From Sutterellaceae bacterium (GTDB taxonomy: Bacteria > Pseudomonadota > Gammaproteobacteria > Burkholderiales > Burkholderiaceae_F), in assembly GCA_030531135.1 (NCBI GenBank), contig JAUNOJ010000002.1:1-22165 (forward strand): a stretch of DNA of 22,165 nt, in the 5' to 3' direction. The notes beneath the pieces were generated by a model. That model worked only from the letters and a program-made list of their open reading frames with translations, was not told where the DNA came from and made no database searches. A program made the translations under genes and the position numbers. Below are positions 1 through 7,913 of the stretch, piece by piece (the first letter of the stretch is position 1; the number at the start of each line of letters is the position of its first letter).

Positions 1-14
1 GTATCGGAGTTTTA

Positions 15-740
15 ATGATGACTGTACGCACCGTTGTCTTGGTTTTGCTGAGTATTTTTGCCGCGATCTTTCTGATCCTCAATTGGCAGGGGATTACGGC
101 ACCCGTGCCCGTCAATTTGTTGTTTAAGTCTACCGAAGCCCCTCTGGGGTTGATTCTGTTGGTGGTCTTGGGCGTACTGTGGTGCGTGGGCATCGTTTGG
201 GCTTTGATGCAGCAAGCCTCCACCTTGGTGGAAATTCGTCGCGCCTATAAGGAAGCCAGCGCCAATAAGAATTTGGCCGATCATGCCGAAGTCTCTCGCA
301 TCGAACAGGTGAAGACCGCCATGCAGGGCGAATTCCAAGCGTTCCAGACCAAGTTGTTGGAAGCCGTGCAGCAGACGAAAGCTACGACCGAAAAGTCCGT
401 GACCGACACCGATGCGCGCATCGCCGCATTGGAAAAAACGATTGATCGCTTGGAAAAGACGGTTGTCAAGATGGCAGATCAGGTGGGCGTAATTCCTGTG
501 CCGGAAGTCCCGCCGCAACCGCAAAAGAAAGGCTTTTTCGGTTTCCTGAGTTCTCCCGTCGAAGAAAAGCACGAAATCAAACCGGAACCCAAGCCCGAGC
601 CGGTCGTTGAAGTCGCAAAGGCGCCCGAAGTCGCAGCCGAAACGCCGGCATTGCCTCAAACAAATACCCCCGCCGAGACGCCTGACGTCAAAGACGAGCA
701 ACCCAAGCAGGGGATTTTGAAGAAGTTCTTCTCCGCTTAA
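15..740 (+). CDS. LapA-domain inner-membrane protein with long coiled-coil and proline-rich tail
   Basis: The 241-residue product starts with two hydrophobic segments (about residues 5-25 and 42-66) joined by a short loop. The pattern, including NWQG after the first segment and a basic coiled coil after the second, fits the LapA (DUF1049) domain of lipopolysaccharide-assembly proteins. A long charged coiled coil follows (about 70-160), then a Pro/Glu/Ala-rich tail with two similar amphipathic motifs, KKGFFGFL at 171-178 and KQGILKKFF at 231-239. E. coli LapA has about 100 residues, so the tail is extra. A GGAG at 6-9 precedes two adjacent ATGs (15 and 18); either could be used. In E. coli LapA works with LapB on LPS synthesis control; no lapB is visible here, although the upstream side is cut. 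The domain call is fairly firm and the role is inferred. Confidence 0.7.
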   Translation: MMTVRTVVLVLLSIFAAIFLILNWQGITAPVPVNLLFKSTEAPLGLILLVVLGVLWCVGIVWALMQQASTLVEIRRAYKEASANKNLADHAEVSRIEQVKTAMQGEFQAFQTKLLEAVQQTKATTEKSVTDTDARIAALEKTIDRLEKTVVKMADQVGVIPVPEVPPQPQKKGFFGFLSSPVEEKHEIKPEPKPEPVVEVAKAPEVAAETPALPQTNTPAETPDVKDEQPKQGILKKFFSA

Positions 741-758
741 GTTCGCGAAGAAGAACTC
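723..758 (-). repeat. Inverted repeat at the 3' end of the LapA-like gene
   Basis: A 10-bp stem pairs 724-732 plus its neighbour with 749-757, then after one mismatch three more pairs close an 8-base loop at 737-744. It spans the last codons of the plus-strand gene and lies just past the stop of fbp on the opposite strand. Read on the minus strand it lacks a clear T-run after the stem, so it is at best a weak terminator for fbp. Confidence 0.45.
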
Positions 759-777
759 AAAAAATTACATTTGCCAA

Positions 778-1779
778 TCAGAGCGCGTGATAAGAAGTCA
801 CGCGCTCTACTTCTTCTTTGGCGCCCAAGAAAACGGCAACGCGCTGATGCAGTTTTTCAGGTGCGATTTCAAGGATGCGTTCGTGTCCGTTGGTGGCGGC
901 GGCACCGGCCTGTTCCATCAAAAAGCTCATGGGGTTGGCTTCGTACATCAAACGAAGTTTGCCGGGCTTTGCGGGATCGCGATTGTCTTTGGGGTACATG
1001 AAGATACCGCCGCGACACAAAATGCGATGCACTTCGGCCACCATGGCGGCAATCCAGCGCATGTTGAAATCCTTGCCGCGAACGCCGGTAGTGCCTTCCA
1101 ACAGCTCTGCAATGTAGCGCTTGACCGGTTCTTCCCAGTGACGCATGTTCGAGCAGTTGATGGCAAATTCCTTGGCAGCTTCGGCAACGGAAACGACAGG
1201 CGTGGTCAACACATAGCTGTCGGTGTCTGGATCGAGCGTAAACATCACCACACCGCGCCCCAAGGTCATTACCAACTGCGTCTGCGGTCCGTAGATGACG
1301 TAGCCCGCACAGACCTGGCGAGAGCCAGGTTGCAGGAAGTCGGCATCGCACGGCGCCGTTGCATCTTCGTGCGGATTGGGCAGAATCGAGAAGATGGTGC
1401 CGATCGAAACGTTGATGTCGATGTTGCTAGAGCCGTCCAACGGGTCAAAGCAGATCAAATAGGGGCGGCGCTTGGAAGTGTCTTCGGGCAACAGGCTGTG
1501 ATCCATTTCTTCGCTGGCACATGCTGCCACGACATCGGTGGCAAACACGCCCTTGACCATCAAATCGTTGGAGATGACGTCCAATTTCTTCTGGTCTTCG
1601 CCCTGCACGTTTTCGGTGCCGGCCATGCCCAAGACGCCGGCTAAGGCACCTTTGGAGACTTCATAGCTGATTTCTTTGCAGATGTCGGAAACGCCGGTGA
1701 CGAGTTTTGCCAACTCGGCGGGCATGCCGTATTCCTGCTGTTCGTTTTCCAGCCACTGCGATAAAGATTGGTATTGCAT
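778..1779 (-). CDS. fbp: Fructose-1,6-bisphosphatase class 1
   Basis: It hydrolyses fructose 1,6-bisphosphate to fructose 6-phosphate, the committed cytosolic step of gluconeogenesis. The metal-binding motif DPLDGSSN begins at D112. The family signature [13 protein letters not shown] near the C-terminus matches class I enzymes, which carry the active-site Lys and substrate-binding Tyr there. Length is 333 residues against 332 in E. coli. I chose the ATG at 1779; an in-frame TTG at 1797 would add six residues but the family starts at MQYQS-like sequence. A GGAG lies 12 bases before the ATG. The gene follows pepN on the same strand after only 22 bases, so the two are probably co-transcribed, linking peptide breakdown to sugar synthesis. 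The last codons overlap the terminator of the convergent gene. Confidence 0.95.
   Translation of the reverse strand: MQYQSLSQWLENEQQEYGMPAELAKLVTGVSDICKEISYEVSKGALAGVLGMAGTENVQGEDQKKLDVISNDLMVKGVFATDVVAACASEEMDHSLLPEDTSKRRPYLICFDPLDGSSNIDINVSIGTIFSILPNPHEDATAPCDADFLQPGSRQVCAGYVIYGPQTQLVMTLGRGVVMFTLDPDTDSYVLTTPVVSVAEAAKEFAINCSNMRHWEEPVKRYIAELLEGTTGVRGKDFNMRWIAAMVAEVHRILCRGGIFMYPKDNRDPAKPGKLRLMYEANPMSFLMEQAGAAATNGHERILEIAPEKLHQRVAVFLGAKEEVERVTSYHAL
781..820 (+). terminator. Intrinsic terminator hairpin inside the end of fbp
   Basis: A perfect 10-bp stem (781-790 with 798-807, GAGCGCGTGA and its complement) closes a 7-base loop and is followed by the T-rich stretch TACTTCTTCTTT. It is oriented to stop transcription of the plus-strand LapA-like gene. 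It also encodes the last codons of the convergent fbp. Confidence 0.6.
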
Positions 1780-1801
1780 AGTGAATCGATGCTCCAAACG
1801 A

Positions 1802-4471
1802 TTAGTTGTTCTTCAATGCTTTCAAGACGATTTCGCGCACACCCTTGGAGAGGTTTTCGGTTTCGGCAACCTTCTTTAAAGCGGCATACATCATGCGGGC
1901 GCGATCCGGGGTATAGCGGCGCCAGTTGTCCAAGCAACGCGCCAGACGTGCGGCCACGTGCGGGTTGATGGCATCGAGTTTCAGCACCGTTTCCGTCCAG
2001 AACGCATAGCCCGAACCGTCGGTTTTGTGGAATTCGGCCGGGTTGTTGTTGCAGAACTGCAAAATCAACGCATAGACGTTGTTGGGGTTGGCCCAGGAGA
2101 AGATGTCGTACTGCGTGAGCATCTTGATTCTGTCCACGACCGGGCACTCGCCCGGGAAGGCGGCAGCGGTTGCCTGCACCGTAAACCACTTGTTGATCAA
2201 CAAGGGTTCGTCGGCCCACATCTGTCCTGCGGCATTTAAAACGTCGATCTTGGCCGGAGACTGCGTGTTGACAATGGCGGTCAAGGCAGCCAAACGGTCG
2301 GTAAGGTTGTCGGCCGAGTCGAACTGATCGCGTGTGGACAACAGAGCCTTGGCGTTGCCGCCGGCCATCCAGTACACCAATGCAAGGTTTTTGAGTGCGC
2401 GCTTACCGGCTTCTTCGTGGCTGGCCACAAAGCCCAAGGGGGCGATGTTGCGCATAAAGACGGTGGCAAGATCTTGACTGAAGCGTTTTCCCACGGCTTC
2501 CATCACGAAGTGGCGTGCACGACGAACGCTGTCCGGATTGATCAAAGCACGGCGACGGGCAATGGCGTTTTCGCTCGGCAACTGCAAAACGGCGGCGCGG
2601 TACATCGGCGAGAGATGTTCGTCGGCAAGAATGCCGATGAAGGCGTCCATCAAATCGTCGGAAACGTCAGCCGTCATTCCGAGTTCGTACTGATCGGCAA
2701 CTTCGTTTAACACGTCCAAAGCCAAACGCTCGAAGGCTTCGGCACGGTTAAATGCGTCCGAGTCGTGCATGGCCAAGAAGCGCAATTCGTCGCGTGTGTA
2801 GCTGTAGTCGAAAATGACCGGAGCCGAAAAATCGCGACCGATGGAAATCACCGGATTTTCGGCAATGCCGGTGAAGGTCCAGCTATCGGAGTCTGTGGCC
2901 AGAATGAGCGTACGGCTCGTTTGCGCGGGCGTATCGTCGCCGGCAATCGTCAGATCCATGTCTTTGCCGTCTTGACCGAGTAAGCCCACCGTGATGGGAA
3001 CAACCAAGGGATCCTTGTGCTTTTGTCCCGGCGTGGCAGGCGTCGTTTGCGATGCTTGCACCGTAAAGGTCTGTGCTGTCGGATCGTAGGAAGTTGTCAC
3101 CGTTACGCGAGGGGTGCCTGCCTGCGACCACCATAAGGCAAAGTGAGACAAGTCCGTGTCGTTGGCCTCGGCCATGGCGCGAATAAAGTCGTCGCACGTC
3201 ACTGCCGAGCCGTCGTGGCGTTCGATATAAAGCTTCAAACCTTTGGCAAAGCCGTCTTTGCCCAACATGGTCTGAAGCATGCGAATGACTTCGGCGCCCT
3301 TTTCATACACGGTCATCGTGTAGAAATTATTGATTTCTTCGTAACTTTCCGGGCGAATGGGATGCGCCATGGGACCGGCATCTTCCGGGAACTGTGCGGT
3401 GCGCAGTGCACGCACGTCGCGAATGCGCTTGACGGCGCGACCCGAGTCGGAACCGGCCATGTCCATGGAAAATTCCTGATCGCGGAAAACGGTCAAACCT
3501 TCCTTGAGCGTGAGCTGGAACCAGTCGCGCAACGTGACGCGATCGCCCGTCCAGTTGTGGAAGTATTCATGTCCCACCACGCTTTCGATGGCTTCATAGT
3601 CGCTATCGGTGGCGATTTCGGGAGAGGCCATGACGTAACGGGAATTGAAGATGTTCAAGCCCTTGTTTTCCATGGCGCCGAAGTTAAAGTCGTCGGTTGC
3701 CACGATCATAAAGCGATCCAAATCCAATTCCAGACCGAAACGCTTTTCATCCCAACGTACGGCGTTTTTAAGACTTTCCAACGCGTGGACGCTACGTTCG
3801 TAATTCTTGGCTTCGGTCCAAATTTCCAAAAGCGCTTCTCGGCCGTCGGCCAGTTTGAACATTTCCGAGCGGTTGGCAAGATTGCCGGCCACTAAGGCAA
3901 AGAGATAGCAGGGCTTTTTAAAGGGATCTTGCCAGCGCACCCAGTGACGGTTTTCGGCTTCTTCACCCGAATCGATCAGGTTGCCGTTACTGAGCAAAAC
4001 AGGATATTGGGTTTTGTCGGCATGAATCGTCACGGTAAACAGACTCATCACATCCGGACGATCGGGCCAGTAGGTGATGCGGCGAAAGCCTTGAGCCTCG
4101 CACTGACTCATGAAGGCGCCGTTACTCATGAAGATGCCCGACAATGCCGTATTGGCCTGCGGGCTGAAGCGGTTGATGATCGTGATTTCGCACTGCTGAG
4201 AAACCCGTTTGATCAACAGACGCTTGGGATTGACTTCGTAGCGATCGGCTGCGGCAGTTTGCCCGTCGATCAAAAGCTTTTCAAAGAAAATTTCGTCGGC
4301 ATCCAACACCAAGTCGGTAGTGGCGGCACCTCGCAGAGGCGTGACCATCATGCGGTTGGTGACAACGGTGGATTCGGGATCCAAAACAAAATCCAAGGAC
4401 ACCGAATCGATGGAGTGCGTATAGGGACGGTAATCCTTGCGGTAGACCGTGGTATGTGCTTTATCGGACAT
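1802..4471 (-). CDS. pepN: Aminopeptidase N (M1 zinc metallopeptidase)
   Basis: This cytosolic enzyme removes N-terminal amino acids from peptides. The zinc site HEYFH is at 301-305, with the third ligand E324 eighteen residues further in [10 protein letters not shown]. The substrate-recognition motif GAMEN is at 265-269. Length is 889 residues against 870 for E. coli PepN, and the C-terminal half carries the alpha-helical domain of the gamma-proteobacterial-type M1 family. The start is the ATG at 4471; no strong ribosome binding site is visible, but the N-terminal sequence fits the family. It is the first gene of a pepN-fbp pair. The upstream 122 bases contain the terminator of the preceding Sel1 gene. 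PepN suits an organism living largely on peptides. Confidence 0.96.
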   Translation of the reverse strand: MSDKAHTTVYRKDYRPYTHSIDSVSLDFVLDPESTVVTNRMMVTPLRGAATTDLVLDADEIFFEKLLIDGQTAAADRYEVNPKRLLIKRVSQQCEITIINRFSPQANTALSGIFMSNGAFMSQCEAQGFRRITYWPDRPDVMSLFTVTIHADKTQYPVLLSNGNLIDSGEEAENRHWVRWQDPFKKPCYLFALVAGNLANRSEMFKLADGREALLEIWTEAKNYERSVHALESLKNAVRWDEKRFGLELDLDRFMIVATDDFNFGAMENKGLNIFNSRYVMASPEIATDSDYEAIESVVGHEYFHNWTGDRVTLRDWFQLTLKEGLTVFRDQEFSMDMAGSDSGRAVKRIRDVRALRTAQFPEDAGPMAHPIRPESYEEINNFYTMTVYEKGAEVIRMLQTMLGKDGFAKGLKLYIERHDGSAVTCDDFIRAMAEANDTDLSHFALWWSQAGTPRVTVTTSYDPTAQTFTVQASQTTPATPGQKHKDPLVVPITVGLLGQDGKDMDLTIAGDDTPAQTSRTLILATDSDSWTFTGIAENPVISIGRDFSAPVIFDYSYTRDELRFLAMHDSDAFNRAEAFERLALDVLNEVADQYELGMTADVSDDLMDAFIGILADEHLSPMYRAAVLQLPSENAIARRRALINPDSVRRARHFVMEAVGKRFSQDLATVFMRNIAPLGFVASHEEAGKRALKNLALVYWMAGGNAKALLSTRDQFDSADNLTDRLAALTAIVNTQSPAKIDVLNAAGQMWADEPLLINKWFTVQATAAAFPGECPVVDRIKMLTQYDIFSWANPNNVYALILQFCNNNPAEFHKTDGSGYAFWTETVLKLDAINPHVAARLARCLDNWRRYTPDRARMMYAALKKVAETENLSKGVREIVLKALKNN

Positions 4472-4532
4472 GAACCAATTGACTAAAAAAGGGTGACAAA
4501 AAATATTCGCCTTATTCTAGCGCGAAAGCGAA

Positions 4533-4564
4533 CGCGTCCCGCACGAAATTCGAGGCGGGACGCG
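4533..4564 (-). terminator. GC-rich hairpin after the Sel1-repeat gene
   Basis: A perfect 10-bp stem, CGCGTCCCGC at 4533-4542 paired with 4555-4564, closes a 12-base loop. On the minus strand it starts about 30 bases after the Sel1 gene stop and is followed by TTCGCTTTCG, a poor U-tract. It probably separates this gene from pepN. Confidence 0.6.
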
Positions 4565-4593
4565 CAAGTGAATCAAGTAAAAACACGGAGAAC

Positions 4594-5181
4594 TCAGGAA
4601 TTGCGTTCGGTCATTTTGCGATAGTTCGTACAACCGTCGGCGTTGCCGTTGTCGCAGGCTTTCTTAAACCAAGAAGCGGCAGTTTTCTTATCTTGCTTGA
4701 CGCCGGTGCCGTTTAAGTACATTTCGCCCAATTTGTTTTGTGCGGCTGCATTTCCCGCAACGGCAGCCTTGGTGATCCAGTCGACGGCCTTTTCAGTGTC
4801 TTTGGCCACGCCCGAATTCATCATCTGATTCCACAAATCTTTGCCGGCAGCCACGCCCTGATCGAACAGGTCGCCCGCCTTATCGGCATTGTTTTGAATG
4901 ACGTCGGCAATGTTGTCGCGATTGGCATAGAGGTCGTTTAAGGCCTTGTCGGCTTTTTCCAAACCGTTTTTGGCCGATTGGGTCAACCAGTCGATGGCGG
5001 CTTGCGTGTCGGCTTTCAGTGACCCTTCGCCATTTTGGTACATCAGTCCCAATTCGTACTGGGTTTGTGCATCGCCCTGTTCGGCACGTTCTTTGAGTGA
5101 GTCGATATCGGCGGCATGTGCGGCAAAACCGACAGAGATAACGAGAACGGAAAGGGCGGTCGTGAATTTTTTGGAAAGCAT
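4594..5181 (-). CDS. Secreted Sel1-repeat (TPR-like) protein
   Basis: The 195-residue product has a clear signal peptide (hydrophobic run about 8-20, probable cleavage after AHA at 21-23). Two recognisable Sel1-like repeats follow: one near the N-terminus containing QTQYELGLMYQNGEG and one at the C-terminus containing AAQNKLGEMYLNGTGV. The segment between is more divergent. Two cysteines close to the C-terminus (ACDNGNADGC) could form a disulfide in the periplasm. Sel1 proteins are protein-interaction scaffolds; no specific partner can be inferred. I prefer the ATG at 5181 because it begins a normal signal peptide; an in-frame ATG at 5208 would add nine residues. Neither has a convincing Shine-Dalgarno sequence. 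It is probably monocistronic, with a hairpin after its stop. Confidence 0.85.
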   Translation of the reverse strand: MLSKKFTTALSVLVISVGFAAHAADIDSLKERAEQGDAQTQYELGLMYQNGEGSLKADTQAAIDWLTQSAKNGLEKADKALNDLYANRDNIADVIQNNADKAGDLFDQGVAAGKDLWNQMMNSGVAKDTEKAVDWITKAAVAGNAAAQNKLGEMYLNGTGVKQDKKTAASWFKKACDNGNADGCTNYRKMTERNS

Positions 5182-5230
5182 CGTTTTATCGCAATGAAGA
5201 AAAGGCATCGAATGCTGAAATTTTCTCAGA

Positions 5231-5251
5231 TTACGGCACAGTGTGTCGTAA
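5231..5251. repeat. Inverted repeat upstream of the Sel1 gene
   Basis: TTACGGCAC at 5231-5239 pairs with GTGTCGTAA at 5243-5251 (nine pairs, one G-T) around a 3-base loop. It lies between the LysR gene stop and the Sel1 gene start, both read on the minus strand. It could be a LysR terminator without a good U-run or an operator of the Sel1 gene. Confidence 0.45.
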
Positions 5252-5302
5252 GAAAACTTTTCGGAAAAGCGAACTTTGCGAACAAATGCAACAAACCGAG
5301 CA

Positions 5303-6199
5303 TCAACGCGCTTTGTCGAACGCTTGCTGCACTTCTTGCCAGACGGATAAAAAGAGTCGGGTTGCCGCAGTAAACGTGCGGTTTTTGTCCCATGCGGCCG
5401 TCACTTCGGCCGTCAGTTGGGGCTTTAGGGGCAACCACTTCAAGCCGATTTCGTCGAGTCCCGTGACGATGTTGTCCAAACACAAAACGTGCGCAATGCC
5501 TTCTCTAGCCAAAAGAGAAGCGTTGAAAACGAGGTTATAAGAGCCCGTGATGCAAATGTCGTTCCATATGGGGCCGAACCAAGCGGAAAATTCGTTGCGG
5601 CGACACGATTGCTCCGAAATAAATATCGGCAAATCAATGAGATCGCGCGCACGCACAAACGTTTTTTCCGCCAGCGGGCCGTCGGCCTTCGTCAACAGGC
5701 CCCAATGCACTTTTTGGTGCAATTTCATCGTGGCAAAGTTGTTCGTATCGGCATTGCCGACAAAAACGGCGAAGTCGGCTTCACCCGTTTGCAAATCGTG
5801 TTTGGCAATGTCTTCGGCGGCGCTCACCAAGTGAACGCGCACGCGCGGGGCCTGTTGTCGGACGCGCTTGATCGTTTCAATCAAAGAGGCAATGGCAGGC
5901 GTTTCGGCCAATGTGATGCGAACGTCGCCGGCGAGCACTTCTTCGTGCAAGGCTTCGCGTTTGGCTTGTTCGTACAAAGCCACGATGCTTTTGGCGCGCT
6001 CGTAGAGCATTTCGCCCTTGGCAGTGAGCTCGACGCGTCGCGTGGTACGCGTAAACAGTGCGTGCCCGAATTCGGTTTCGAGCTCTTTGATCTGCTTGGA
6101 AAGCGTCGGTTGCGAGACGCCCAAGCGCACGGCAGCACGACTGTAGCTTTGCTCGTCGGCAACGGTGATGAGGTATTGCAAATTACGAATGCTTTCCAT
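5303..6199 (-). CDS. LysR-family transcriptional regulator
   Basis: The 298-residue product has the typical LysR layout. An N-terminal winged helix-turn-helix at about residues 4-63 contains SYSRAAVRLGVSQPTLSKQIKELE and the LFTRTTRRVELTAKG wing. A linker helix and a periplasmic-binding-protein-like effector domain follow (about 90-295). It is a cytoplasmic DNA-binding regulator with an unknown ligand. The start at 6199 gives the standard MESIRNLQYL N-terminus. It lies downstream of mdaB on the same strand, separated by a terminator hairpin. A T-N11-A palindrome upstream of mdaB (7010-7032) is a plausible target, so control of a quinone or electrophile response is possible but inferred. Confidence 0.93.
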   Translation of the reverse strand: MESIRNLQYLITVADEQSYSRAAVRLGVSQPTLSKQIKELETEFGHALFTRTTRRVELTAKGEMLYERAKSIVALYEQAKREALHEEVLAGDVRITLAETPAIASLIETIKRVRQQAPRVRVHLVSAAEDIAKHDLQTGEADFAVFVGNADTNNFATMKLHQKVHWGLLTKADGPLAEKTFVRARDLIDLPIFISEQSCRRNEFSAWFGPIWNDICITGSYNLVFNASLLAREGIAHVLCLDNIVTGLDEIGLKWLPLKPQLTAEVTAAWDKNRTFTAATRLFLSVWQEVQQAFDKAR

Positions 6200-6204
6200 G
6201 GCTG

Positions 6205-6253
6205 AAAAATTAAAAGATGATTAGGGCGAGTCGATTCGACAAATCGGCTCGCC
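6205..6253 (-). terminator. Intrinsic terminator of mdaB
   Basis: A 12-bp stem with one G-T pair, 6225-6236 with 6242-6253, closes a 5-base loop. On the minus strand it is followed by CTAATCATCTTTTAATTTTT. It sits 17 bases after the mdaB stop and just before the LysR gene. Confidence 0.75.
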
Positions 6254-6270
6254 GGAGTTGTCGCGCGAAA

Positions 6271-6879
6271 TTATGACTTTGCGGGTGCATGCGCCGCAAG
6301 TTTCTCAACGGCAGCTTTCAACGTTTCCTGCCAACGATTCAAATCGCTGGCAATCGTCGGATTCTTGTAGACGTCGTGCACGGCAAATGTCGGCATAAAC
6401 GGTCGAATGCCCATGTAAGCAAACTGTTTGTGCAACGGCATCAGCACTTCTTCGATACCGCGTGCGTCGAAAAATTCGCCGGGCTCGTCCAAAGCTTTTT
6501 TCGGGGCATTCCACGTCGTGCTCAACCAGTAGAACTTGTCGGTCAAAAAGCCGCCTGAGCCGTACTTGCGATCGGGATCGGTGCGGGTTCTGCCGTCGGT
6601 GCCGCAGACCTTGGGGTGCGTTAACACGATGTCTTGCCACTTGGTGTAGTGCCAGGGCGTGGACATCGCCCAAATCGGCGTTTGCACCAAAATCAGGTCG
6701 GCGGCAAGCACCTTGTCGAGCTCTTCTTCCAAAACCCATTCGTCGTTGAGGTCGGTTGTGAGAACCGTGTGGCCGGCGCCTTCGAATGCGGCTTGCGCAA
6801 AGCGCGTCATTTCGGCATTGAGCAATCCGCTTTTGCCTTGCGCGCGGATGCCGGAGTTAACGATAAAAACGGTTGCCAT
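6271..6879 (-). CDS. mdaB: MdaB-type NAD(P)H quinone reductase (flavodoxin-like fold)
   Basis: The family uses FAD or FMN and NADPH to reduce quinones by two electrons, avoiding semiquinone radicals, in the cytosol. The sequence follows E. coli MdaB closely in its hallmark stretches: DGRTRTDPDRKYGSGG in the middle, STTWNAP after it, the QTPIWAMSTPWHYTKW segment that shapes the active site, and FHxxxQF-like PLHKQFAYMG. Length is 202 residues against 193 in E. coli. The start is the ATG at 6879, preceded by AAGGAAG; a longer frame reaching 6948 has no ribosome binding site and no family support. The gene is alone between two terminators, with a LysR gene directly downstream and a strong palindrome upstream. 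Confidence 0.92.
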   Translation of the reverse strand: MATVFIVNSGIRAQGKSGLLNAEMTRFAQAAFEGAGHTVLTTDLNDEWVLEEELDKVLAADLILVQTPIWAMSTPWHYTKWQDIVLTHPKVCGTDGRTRTDPDRKYGSGGFLTDKFYWLSTTWNAPKKALDEPGEFFDARGIEEVLMPLHKQFAYMGIRPFMPTFAVHDVYKNPTIASDLNRWQETLKAAVEKLAAHAPAKS

Positions 6880-7009
6880 GGTGACTTCCTTACAAAAATC
6901 GGTTGTGATGCAATTCGCACGAATGAGATCGGCAAATGCGTGGGTCAAGTGTCACGAGATCGTTTCGTGTTGACGGGAAGTTTATGGCGAAATTTTATAA
7001 ATAGCAAAT

Positions 7010-7032
7010 ATAAATAACGAATAGTTATTTAT
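7010..7032. promoter_or_regulatory. Candidate LysR-type operator upstream of mdaB
   Basis: ATAAATAAC-GAATA-GTTATTTAT is a perfect 9-bp inverted repeat with a 5-base spacer and contains a T-N11-A core typical of LysR boxes. It lies about 130 bases before the mdaB start in very AT-rich DNA, with TATAAA on the minus strand at 6994-6999. The link to the LysR protein at 5303-6199 is inferred. Confidence 0.55.
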
Positions 7033-7055
7033 GATGAATAGTAATCAATCGCTTC

Positions 7056-7100
7056 GGCAATAAAAAACTCTCGCATCGAGCCTTGTCGAAGCGAGAGTTT
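7056..7100 (-). terminator. Intrinsic terminator of the cytochrome gene
   Basis: A perfect 10-bp stem (7065-7074 with 7091-7100) with an inner TCGA/TCGA pairing is followed on the minus strand by a run of T residues (GTTTTTTATT). It is the best-formed minus-strand terminator in the window and isolates the cytochrome gene as a single-gene unit. Confidence 0.85.
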
Positions 7101-7140
7101 GTCTCAGGCGTCAAACGCCCGAGATGTCACCAAGACGAAA

Positions 7141-7704
7141 TTATTCGTACTTGTGGCCGGCTTGGCTGTGGCACATGATGCAGTTGGTTTCGGGCTTGTC
7201 GGCCATAGCCTTGTGCATCGGGGCAACCATGGCCTTGGCCGGGTTGACCTTGAAGTTGTGCAAGTCGTGGCAGGAACGGCAGTTCACAAAGCCGGTGCTG
7301 ACCATCCAGTTGGTGACGGTTTCAGCCATTTCGGGACGGTGAGCAATCTGCTTTTCCGGGGTGCTCAACGTACCGCGGATCTGACCCCAAAGCGAGATGG
7401 AGCCCGACACGGCCTTGTGCCAGAGCATACCGACAACCTGCGGCTGAGAAATATTCTTGACGGGCTTGTACTTCAAGTGGCAGTCCACGCATTCGGCTTG
7501 GAAACCGGAGTTGGTCTGGAAGTGCTGACCCTTTTGGTACGAAGCGTAAGCGGCATCCATCGAGTGACAGAACGTACCGCAGAAAGCATTGGAACCGGAC
7601 CAGTGAACCACGGACGTGCCGGCGCTTACCAAAGCGACACCGACGACGACACCGACCAAAACCATAGCGCCGGCATACCACTTGCTGTTTTTATTGAAAG
7701 CCAT
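7141..7704 (-). CDS. NapC/NirT-family membrane-anchored tetraheme cytochrome c
   Basis: Proteins of this family take electrons from the quinol pool and pass them to periplasmic reductases. The 187-residue product has one N-terminal membrane anchor (about 10-33), then four heme-binding motifs: C42-GTF-C46-H47, C72-VD-CH76, C142-RS-CH146 and C175-IM-CH179. The first is CX3CH rather than CX2CH and is followed by S-M49, matching the CxxCHxM context in which Met ligates heme 1 in NrfH. AGGAG lies seven bases before the ATG. No reductase, Nap or Nrf gene is adjacent and a strong terminator follows, so its partner must lie elsewhere. An FNR-like palindrome lies about 210 bases upstream. The family is firm; the electron acceptor is unknown. 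Confidence 0.9.
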   Translation of the reverse strand: MAFNKNSKWYAGAMVLVGVVVGVALVSAGTSVVHWSGSNAFCGTFCHSMDAAYASYQKGQHFQTNSGFQAECVDCHLKYKPVKNISQPQVVGMLWHKAVSGSISLWGQIRGTLSTPEKQIAHRPEMAETVTNWMVSTGFVNCRSCHDLHNFKVNPAKAMVAPMHKAMADKPETNCIMCHSQAGHKYE

Positions 7705-7880
7705 GAGAACTCTCCTAGTTCAATTCTTATTGTGAGGGTAAGGGTATTTTAATCTCCTCCCGTCCGAGGTGATACAGCCTGCGGGAGGGGTTCCCTTTGG
7801 TTGCGGCATCCCCGAGCAGCCCTTTTTTGTTGGAAAACGGGCGGCCTAGGCGAGCCTCTGACAAGGATAAGTGCGCATAA
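7705..7880 (-). promoter_or_regulatory. Long structured 5' leader of the cytochrome gene
   Basis: About 170 bases separate a possible TATTAT -10 (7877-7882, minus strand) from the cytochrome start. The segment holds a strong GC-rich stem, 7756-7762 paired with 7782-7788, with an inner AGG/CCT pairing. A tiny hairpin (7707-7711 with 7717-7721) places the Shine-Dalgarno AGGAG exactly in its 5-base loop. No open reading frame is seen. I could not match it to a riboswitch class I can recall. Together with 7881-8010 this makes a 306-base gap without a gene. Confidence 0.4.
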
Positions 7881-7884
7881 TAAG

Positions 7885-7907
7885 TAACCCGAGATAATTT
7901 TGGGTTA
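7885..7907. repeat. TAACCC inverted repeat upstream of the cytochrome gene
   Basis: TAACCC at 7885-7890 and GGGTTA at 7902-7907 form an interrupted palindrome with 11 bases between. It lies between the FNR-like site and the candidate -10. It may be a regulator site; its identity is unknown. Confidence 0.35.
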
Positions 7908-7913
7908 AGGTTG

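Noticed and set aside
787..1644. 285-codon open frame opposite fbp
   Set aside because: It lies antisense within a clear fbp gene, has His/Arg/Gly-rich composition and shows no recognisable domain.
7705..7880. Molybdenum-cofactor riboswitch in the cytochrome leader
   Set aside because: The idea came from the modE neighbour, but the sequence does not resemble the moaA leader as I recall it, so I only call a structured leader.
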